Shown here: positions 15,045 to 19,678 of the stretch, piece by piece
How the letters are laid out: each line of letters starts with the position of its first letter
Position numbering within the stretch: the first letter of the stretch is position 1
Origin: an uncultured Synergistales bacterium
Lineage (GTDB): Bacteria; Synergistota; Synergistia; Synergistales; Aminobacteriaceae
DNA: 27,283 bases
Assembly (NCBI GenBank): GCA_905233335.1
Contig: CAJOED010000001.1
Coordinates: 1 to 27,283, forward strand
Reading direction: 5' to 3'
Made by a program: the position numbers and the translations under genes
The notes under the pieces: generated by a model
The model's database searches: none
Told to the model about the DNA's origin: nothing
What the model saw: the letters and a program-made list of their open reading frames with translations, nothing else

Positions 15045-16580
15045 TTATTGCAATTCCTCCAGAGTTTTTATAAGTTCACTGTTGCTATTTCCTTTTGCAT
15101 AATCAAGAGCAGTACAGCCGGATCTGTCTTTAGCGTACATATCAGCCCCGGCAGAAATCAGAATATCTATAACTTCAACAGCTACTTCATTGTCTGCAGC
15201 ATACATCAGGGCTGTACAATTCCACATATCTTTTGCGTTAATGTCTGCACCATATCTTATGAGTAGATTAATAGAATCAATATCGCAGTCTGTTTCTTCT
15301 TCTGTTTGGGAAACTGCCCATATTAGAGCTGTTTTGCCAAAATCGTCTTTAGCATTAACGTCAGCTCCTGCTCTAATAAGAGCCGCAACAGTATCCGTAT
15401 CAATACGCTTCAGGCTTGCCCACATCAACACCGAACGGCCATCATTGTCTTTAGCGTTTACATCTGCACCGAGAGCTATCAGAGTATCAATCACTCTTAT
15501 ATTGTATTTATAAACATCACTTGTTACAGCAAACATTAACGGTGTCATTATTGAAGTCATTTCGCCGTAATCATCTTCCTCACAACCCCAAGAATTAACA
15601 TCAGCTCCATTTTCTATAAGCAGACTAATAATTTCCGGGCTTGAATGATTCCCTGCCGCATACATTAGAGCAGACATTCCTGTCCCTATAACTGGGCCGC
15701 AATCATTCGGGTCTGCACCGTACATTAACAATACACTTACAGCCTCATAATTATTGCTTGACGCAGCCATGACAAGTGCATCATCAATATCATTAGCTCC
15801 CGCGCTGATTAACGCTTCAAAGATATTCGGATTATGTGATTTTGCTGCTGCTTCATACAGTGGAGTCGTTCTGTTATGTGAACATGCATTGACATTAGCA
15901 CCTTCCCATATTAACCGTCGTACTTCTTCAGGCGTTATATTTTCCCAGTCGACCTCAAATAGTGCATTATTCACCCATCGGAAAAACTGCAATGTTTCAT
16001 TCAGAGGCTCATCACTTTCGGTGTCATATGCATATGATATTGCTGTTTGTCCGAATTTATCACGTGATTCTATATCAGCTCCTGCACGTACAAGTATCCT
16101 TGCGTTATCTGAATTTAAATTTTTTGCAGCCATCATGAGGGCAGTTTGTCTATATTGATTTACTGCATTAACTTCCGCGCCAGCTTTTATGAGTTCTATG
16201 ATTACAAAAGGGTTGTTATTACATTCTGAAGCTTTCATCAAAATACTATTTCCGTATTCATCTCGTGAATGGACATCCGCACCAGCAATAATAAGCTGAC
16301 TTATAATTTTCGGATTAGAATTATTCATTGCGGCTATCAGTATTGCATTTGCTCCGTGTTTGTTTTGGGTATTGATATTTGCACCAGCTTTCAGCAGCTC
16401 TTCTATAACCTTCTCATTGCGTACATGACAAAGAGCAGTCATTAAAACAGTAGTGCCGTCTTCTTTGCAAGCGTCTATTTCACCTCCTTTCTGAATGAGA
16501 TAGTGCACTTTTTGAGGAGATATATATGGATTTGTTACGGCTGAAAATAACTTTTGCGTGTATTCGTTCACTTCATGCAC
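15045..16580 (-). CDS. Ankyrin-repeat protein embedded in the nag operon
   Basis: This 511-residue protein is made almost entirely of about 14 ankyrin repeats of 33-40 residues, with the consensus T-A-L-x-x-A and L-I-x-A-G-A-D-V-N recurring (TALMMAAK, LIRAGADVNAKD, SALMYAAG, SVLMWASL, TALIWAVS, TALDYAKG). It has no signal peptide or membrane segment, so it is cytoplasmic and probably binds a protein. It starts with GTG at 16580 with GGGAG 10 nt upstream and overlaps the nagB stop by 13 bp; a second GTG at 16571 overlaps that stop exactly. The DNA is visibly richer in A+T and in AT-ending codons than nagB and nagA on either side. That suggests later acquisition into the operon. The partner is unknown. 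Confidence 0.9.
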   Translation of the reverse strand: MHEVNEYTQKLFSAVTNPYISPQKVHYLIQKGGEIDACKEDGTTVLMTALCHVRNEKVIEELLKAGANINTQNKHGANAILIAAMNNSNPKIISQLIIAGADVHSRDEYGNSILMKASECNNNPFVIIELIKAGAEVNAVNQYRQTALMMAAKNLNSDNARILVRAGADIESRDKFGQTAISYAYDTESDEPLNETLQFFRWVNNALFEVDWENITPEEVRRLIWEGANVNACSHNRTTPLYEAAAKSHNPNIFEALISAGANDIDDALVMAASSNNYEAVSVLLMYGADPNDCGPVIGTGMSALMYAAGNHSSPEIISLLIENGADVNSWGCEEDDYGEMTSIMTPLMFAVTSDVYKYNIRVIDTLIALGADVNAKDNDGRSVLMWASLKRIDTDTVAALIRAGADVNAKDDFGKTALIWAVSQTEEETDCDIDSINLLIRYGADINAKDMWNCTALMYAADNEVAVEVIDILISAGADMYAKDRSGCTALDYAKGNSNSELIKTLEELQ

Positions 16581-17299
16581 TTTGAGTACGCTCCCTCATC
16601 GCACACGAGAATAACATCATCATGAAGCTGTAGGATACTCCCCGGCACTTCCGGCGTAACTTCCCCGAAAAACACTTTGTGCACCGCATCAGCTTTCTCT
16701 TCGCCCGACGCAACAACGAGAATTTTTCGCGCTTTCAGTATCGACAGTATGCCCATCGTGTATGCGTGTGTCGGTACTGACTTCCCCGCCTCGAAAAATC
16801 TCTGGTTTGCCTCGACCGTGCTTTTCGTGAGTTCGACGCAGTGAACGTTCTTGCTGAATGCTTCTCCCGGCTCATTGAACCCTATATGACCGTTGCGGCC
16901 AAGTCCGAGAAGCTGTAGATCTTGCGGGCCGATTTTCGCTAACATCTCATTGTACGACCTGCACGCCTCATTGCTGTCCTGTATTCTGCCGTCGGGGAGG
17001 TGTACGTTCTCGCTTTTCAGGTTGACGCGGTCGAATAGATTTTTTCGCATGTAGTATATGTAGCTCTGCTCACTCTCCGCGCCCAAGCCTTTATACTCGT
17101 CGAGGTTGACCGTAACGACTTCGGAGAAATCGAGATCTCCCTTCTCGTACCACTCTACCAGCTGTGAATAAATCCCGACTGGTGTCGAGCCGGTAGCAAG
17201 GCCGAGCACGCAATCGGGCTTCAGGATTATTTGAGCAGAAATGATATTTGCCGCCTTCCTGCTCATTTCGTCATAATTCCTTGTGATGTATGTTCTCAT
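16568..17299 (-). CDS. nagB: Glucosamine-6-phosphate deaminase
   Basis: This 243-residue enzyme converts glucosamine-6-P to fructose-6-P plus ammonia. It carries the phosphate loop LGLATGSTPVGIY (32-44), the catalytic Asp67 in TVNLDEYKGL, LGLGRNGHIGFNEPG with His138 and Glu143, and CVELTKSTVEANQRFF. Its length matches the short Firmicutes-type NagB without the long allosteric C-terminal extension of the E. coli enzyme. The start codon overlaps the stop of the PTS gene (ATGA, 17296-17299), and its own stop overlaps the ankyrin gene, so it is firmly within the operon. Confidence 0.95.
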   Translation of the reverse strand: MRTYITRNYDEMSRKAANIISAQIILKPDCVLGLATGSTPVGIYSQLVEWYEKGDLDFSEVVTVNLDEYKGLGAESEQSYIYYMRKNLFDRVNLKSENVHLPDGRIQDSNEACRSYNEMLAKIGPQDLQLLGLGRNGHIGFNEPGEAFSKNVHCVELTKSTVEANQRFFEAGKSVPTHAYTMGILSILKARKILVVASGEEKADAVHKVFFGEVTPEVPGSILQLHDDVILVCDEGAYSKCMK

Positions 17300-18750
17300 T
17301 TCGCCGCATCAATCAACTTCTTCAGCTCGTCAAACACAAACTGTACTTTTGTCCCGATTACTACCTGAACATTATTCTTTGACGGCCTTATTACTCCGGG
17401 AATGCCCGCGCTCTTGATTTTCTTTTCGTCGACAGCAACATAATCATTCACTTCTGCACGTATTCTTGTAGCACAGTAATCATATTCTTTCAGGTTGCTG
17501 ATACCTCCGAGACCATCAAGAATAATTTTTGCCATTTCCGTGAAGTTATCGTTTGCGAGGACGATTAATTTTTCGGCTTCCATGTCATCGTCTTCACGTC
17601 CGGGCGTTTTGAGGTCGAACGTTTTTATTGCCCACGAGAACACAAAATAATACACAACCGCGAACACTGCTCCTATAGGGATTATGAGCCAGGGATTTAC
17701 TGCCATCGGAGCTTTGAAGCTCAATATCCAGTCGACTAGTCCCGCGCTGAAGTTGAAGCCGCACCTCACTGGCAGATACGCGCACACTACCGCCGAAATT
17801 CCCGTGAGTATTGCGTGAATGAGATACAGTCCCGGCGCAAGGAACATAAACGCGAACTCTATAGGCTCCGTTATGCCCGTGAAGAACGACGCGAACGCTC
17901 CGGCAAGAAGAAGGCTTGCGGCTACACTTTTGCGTTCAGGTTTTGCGGCACGGTACATTGCGTAAGCTCCCGCGACGAGTCCGAACATCATCACCGGGAA
18001 GAAGCCCGTCATGTATTGGCCTGTTACACCCTTCACGGCACCTTCAGCACCTGACCAGAACAAGCCCAAGTCATTTATGCCGGCAGTGTCGAACCAGAAG
18101 ACAGCGTTTAGTGCGTGGTGAAGTCCCAAAGGTATCAACGCCCTGTTGAGCATAGCATAGAGACCAGCACCGACCGGGCCAAGTCCGACGATTGACACGC
18201 CGAAATTCACGAGGGCACCGTACACTAACGGCCATACGTAATAGAGAATGATTGACGTTATTGCTGACACTATCGCCGTAACGATTGCTACACAACGCCG
18301 CCCCGAAAAGAACGCGAGCCAGTCAGGGAGTTTTGTGTCCTTGAACTTGTTGTAGCACCCTGCACCGATTAATCCCGCGAGTATACCGATAAAGGCATTC
18401 TGGATTTTCCCGAACGCCGCAGGGACTTCTGAAACGTTCACGCCGGTGTACATAGCTATAGCGTTGCTTGAGAGCAGGGTAGTAATCATGAGCCACGACA
18501 CAAGCCCGGAGAGTGCCGGAGTTCCGTCCCTGTCGGATGCCATTCCGATTGACACGCCGAGCGCAAAGAGTATCGGTATCTGGTCGATGATTGCACTTGC
18601 TGCCTTGATGCAGAAAGCCGCCGCGAGACTGTTTGAGCCCCAGCCTGCCGGGTCGAGCCAGTAGCCGATGCCGTAGAGGACTCCTGCCGCAGGGAGACAC
18701 GCAACCGGGAGCATTAATGACCTTCCTATTTTCTGAAGATACTTCATCAT
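17296..18750 (-). CDS. nagE: PTS N-acetylglucosamine-family transporter EIICB (NagE-like, no EIIA domain)
   Basis: This 484-residue PTS permease has an EIIC membrane domain (about 1-380, ten or so hydrophobic helices) with the conserved sugar-site motif GITEPIEFAF (292-301) and HHALNAVFW (211-219). A linker and a C-terminal EIIB domain (about 405-484) follow, whose phosphorylated Cys426 lies in EYDYCATRIR. It takes up GlcNAc, or a related glucose-family sugar, and phosphorylates it. NagB and NagA downstream argue for GlcNAc. E. coli NagE is longer (about 648) because it ends with an EIIA domain that is missing here, so a separate EIIA must supply phosphate. The first of two adjacent ATGs (18750) is chosen because AGGAGG is 13 nt upstream. 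It is the first gene of the operon. Confidence 0.92.
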   Translation of the reverse strand: MMKYLQKIGRSLMLPVACLPAAGVLYGIGYWLDPAGWGSNSLAAAFCIKAASAIIDQIPILFALGVSIGMASDRDGTPALSGLVSWLMITTLLSSNAIAMYTGVNVSEVPAAFGKIQNAFIGILAGLIGAGCYNKFKDTKLPDWLAFFSGRRCVAIVTAIVSAITSIILYYVWPLVYGALVNFGVSIVGLGPVGAGLYAMLNRALIPLGLHHALNAVFWFDTAGINDLGLFWSGAEGAVKGVTGQYMTGFFPVMMFGLVAGAYAMYRAAKPERKSVAASLLLAGAFASFFTGITEPIEFAFMFLAPGLYLIHAILTGISAVVCAYLPVRCGFNFSAGLVDWILSFKAPMAVNPWLIIPIGAVFAVVYYFVFSWAIKTFDLKTPGREDDDMEAEKLIVLANDNFTEMAKIILDGLGGISNLKEYDYCATRIRAEVNDYVAVDEKKIKSAGIPGVIRPSKNNVQVVIGTKVQFVFDELKKLIDAAK

Positions 18751-18776
18751 GATAAAGAAATTTCCTCCTTTATGTA

Positions 18777-18810
18777 ATTGTTATTATGGATGGGAAAATT
18801 ATATAACAAT
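18777..18810 (-). promoter_or_regulatory. nag operon promoter with flanking inverted repeat (candidate operator)
   Basis: ATTGTTAT (18777-18784) and ATAACAAT (18803-18810) are perfect 8-bp inverted repeats, 26 bp centre to centre. They flank a minus-strand TATAAT box (complement of 18798-18803) about 50 bp upstream of the PTS start codon. No good -35 is visible. A repressor binding both arms would cover the -10 and start point, as expected for a GlcNAc-responsive regulator, but the regulator family cannot be told. Confidence 0.45.
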
Positions 18811-18840
18811 ACTGTGAATTGCATGGTGTATAATTTAATC

Positions 18841-19005
18841 AGTCTCGGTGGTCTAGGACGGTCAAAAAATGGGCTACTTGAAGCGGGAGATGGAAACTCC
18901 TACTTCAGAGTAAAACAGCCGGATAGAGATTAATGCATTTTGAAAAGCCATATGATTTCGGCTATTACTCGTAGAAGTTCAGTGATGGCTTTTACGAGTT
19001 TTTTT
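18841..19005 (+). ncRNA. Predicted small RNA 1 (candidate antitoxin-type antisense RNA, upstream copy)
   Basis: This is a predicted transcript of about 165 nt. A TATAAT box (18829-18834) lies just upstream, with start about 7 bp later, and an intrinsic terminator is at 18967-19005. It has no ORF with a ribosome site on this strand. A hairpin is visible at 18880-18908: GAAG-cg-GGAG, loop, CTCC-ta-CTTC. The same element is kept in copy 2 with an A-U to G-U change in the inner stem. The 3' third is antisense to the decayed peptide frame on the minus strand (18930-19012). The exact 5' end is inferred from the promoter only. Confidence 0.6.
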
Positions 19006-19012
19006 GTAGCAT
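18930..19012 (-). pseudogene. Decayed copy of the small amphipathic peptide gene
   Basis: On the minus strand, codons from 19001 down to the TAA at 18930-18932 read KLVKAITELLRVIAEII then WLFKMH. This aligns without gaps with KLIQVLTDFVRAITDLI then REFKR of the intact gene at 19118-19201, 188 bp away. The copy has no ribosome site. The only upstream ATG (19010-19012) is out of frame by one base across a run of seven A (complement of 18999-19005); an eighth A would restore the frame. It therefore looks like a dead toxin copy, although polymerase slippage at the A run cannot be excluded. Confidence 0.6.
18967..19005 (+). terminator. Intrinsic terminator of small RNA 1
   Basis: ACTCGTAGAAG (18967-18977) pairs with CTTTTACGAGT (18989-18999) over 11 bp, including one G-U pair, with an 11-nt loop, and runs straight into seven T (18999-19005). 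This is a textbook Rho-independent terminator in an intergenic position with no plus-strand gene upstream of it, which supports a real small transcript. Confidence 0.85.
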
Positions 19013-19026
19013 GGTATAATTTAACC

Positions 19027-19194
19027 CGTCCCGGTGGCCTAAGACGGTCAAAAAATGGGCTACTCGAAGCGGGGTCTGGAGAACTCCCACTTAAAGTCAA
19101 CCCAAAGCGGAAAGTTTTTAGCGTTTAAACTCACGGATTAAGTCCGTTATTGCTCGTACAAAATCTGTTAAGACTTGTATGAGCTTTATTATTG
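19027..19194 (+). ncRNA. Predicted small RNA 2 (candidate antisense antitoxin RNA)
   Basis: This second copy of the small RNA is predicted at about 165 nt. An extended -10 (TGgTATAAT, TATAAT at 19015-19020) precedes it and a terminator hairpin at 19152-19184 ends it. The 5' part can fold CCGTC (19027-19031) against GACGG (19042-19046), and the AAG-cg-GGGG / CTCC-ca-CTT hairpin (about 19065-19092) is shared with copy 1. From about 19118 onward it is fully complementary to the coding region of the small peptide gene on the other strand, leaving out only its first few codons. That is the geometry of convergent 3'-overlapping type I antitoxins such as RatA or SR4. Confidence 0.6.
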
Positions 19195-19201
19195 TTCTCA
19201 C
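19118..19201 (-). CDS. 27-residue amphipathic peptide, candidate type I toxin
   Basis: The ORF starts with GTG at 19201 and ends with TAA at 19118-19120. The peptide opens MRTIIKLIQVL, continues TDFVRAITD and closes LIREFKR. Hydrophobic residues (I4, I5, L7, I8, V10, L11, F14, V15, I18, L21, I22, F25) fall on one helical face and charged residues on the other, net about +3, resembling TisB-like membrane-acting peptides in character but not clearly in sequence. The ribosome site AAAGGAGGTGAT is nearly a perfect anti-16S match, with 7 nt between AGGAGG and GTG, which is strong evidence of translation for so short an ORF. It lies opposite small RNA 2, and a homologous decayed copy lies opposite small RNA 1. 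It could instead be a leader peptide, but nothing downstream is a clear target except the distant nag operon. Confidence 0.65.
   Translation of the reverse strand: MRTIIKLIQVLTDFVRAITDLIREFKR
19152..19190 (+). terminator. Intrinsic terminator of small RNA 2
   Basis: GCTCGTACAA (19152-19161) pairs with TTGTATGAGC (19175-19184) over 10 bp with one G-U pair and a 13-nt loop, followed by TTTATTATT. It corresponds in position to the terminator of small RNA 1, although the stem sequence has changed, which indicates that the structure is being kept. Confidence 0.75.
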
Positions 19202-19310
19202 GCTATCACCTCCTTTCACCCAAGATACTTGGACTACTTAGGGAGGTGTCCCCGTAGCCTTCCCAGCCAAGATAACAATCTCACTTAGGAAACCACCGCA
19301 AAATATTCTA
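19202..19310 (-). promoter_or_regulatory. Promoter and structured leader of the small peptide gene (anti-Shine-Dalgarno pairing)
   Basis: On the minus strand an extended -10, TGaTAGAAT (TAGAAT is the complement of 19305-19310), predicts a leader of about 97 nt. In it, CACCTCC (complement of 19242-19248) can pair over 7 nt with the GGAGGTG of the ribosome site (complement of 19207-19213), enclosing a small hairpin, CCAAG-ata-CTTGG, at 19220-19232. The leader also contains an imperfect direct repeat with CCTAAGT...TATCTTGG twice. A further short frame (TTG/GTG at about 19320-19314) preceded by AGGAGG lies at the start. Such ribosome-site sequestration is common in type I toxin mRNAs. Confidence 0.55.
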
Positions 19311-19337
19311 TCACACACAAAAATTTTTCCCTCCTGC

Positions 19338-19365
19338 TAAAGTCATTCATAACCCAAACCGAAAA
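19338..19365 (+). promoter_or_regulatory. Candidate sigma28 (FliA) promoter for flagellin 1
   Basis: TAAAG at 19338-19342 and ACCGAAAA at 19358-19365 are separated by 16 bp, close to the sigma28 pattern TAAA-N15-GCCGATAA, in the correct orientation about 315 bp upstream of the flagellin. A second partial -10 match, GCCGACAA, follows at 19388-19395 without a convincing -35. The remaining stretch to 19620 holds no convincing gene in any frame; an AAACCTT/AAGGTTT inverted repeat (19417-19423 and 19440-19446) is the only other structure I see there. Confidence 0.45.
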
Positions 19366-19620
19366 TGTGAATGAACAGAATAAACAGGCCGACAAAAATC
19401 AGGCCATGAAACATTGAAACCTTTTCGCGAACAGGATAGAAGGTTTAGTAACAGAAGCAACAAAGCGCATACAGCCGAAGCCGCATGACATGAACAACAT
19501 CACGCAATCACGAACGGGACGGGCGCGAGCGTTCAGGGCGTGAGAGCACAACAGCAGAAAGTCGGCGGAACAGGCGGGGCAACCCTCGAAATTCGGGAGG
19601 GGACGAAATTTTTACCAGTT

Positions 19621-19668
19621 CCCTGCACACGGAAGGCAGGGGCAGAATGTACAAACATTACAAGGAGG
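19621..19668 (+). promoter_or_regulatory. Flagellin 1 leader: hairpin with ACGGA loop plus ACAAGGA over the ribosome site (candidate CsrA sites)
   Basis: CCCTGC (19621-19626) pairs with GCAGGG (19636-19641) and presents ACGGA in its 9-nt loop. About 20 nt further, TTACAAGGAGGT (19658-19669) contains the flagellin ribosome site and matches the core of the CsrA consensus (ACARGGA). One site in a hairpin loop upstream and one over the ribosome site is the arrangement of the B. subtilis hag leader controlled by CsrA-FliW. Binding itself is inferred. Confidence 0.5.
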
Positions 19669-19678
19669 TTTATGTACT

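Larger units (their letters stand above)
18821..19107 (+). repeat. Tandem duplication (about 186-bp period) of a small-RNA unit
   Basis: Two copies begin with gcatgg...tataatttaa at 18821 and 19009. The best-preserved part is a core containing GACGGTCAAAAAATGGGCT followed by ACT(T/C)GAAGCGGG (18857-18887 and 19043-19073). After it the copies diverge, but hairpin shape, terminator and antisense peptide frame remain recognisable. The offset is 186 bp from TATAAT to TATAAT. Confidence 0.85.

Noticed and set aside
18940..19128. 62-codon plus-strand ORF running through small RNA 1 terminator and RNA 2
   Set aside because: It crosses an intrinsic terminator and a promoter, has no ribosome site and no resemblance to a protein family.
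18841..19194. Interpretation of the tandem units as leftover ends (guide-RNA scaffolds) of an IS200/IS605 TnpB element
   Set aside because: Hairpin style is reminiscent, but there is no tnpA/tnpB remnant, each unit has its own promoter-like box and terminator, and a peptide frame is kept on the other strand. A covariance search could reopen this.
19380..19620. Possible degraded gene upstream of flagellin 1 (frames giving MNEQNKQADKNQAMKH and MNNITQSRTGRARAFRA)
   Set aside because: Short frames broken by stops, no ribosome sites and no recognisable family; treated as leader or spacer sequence.
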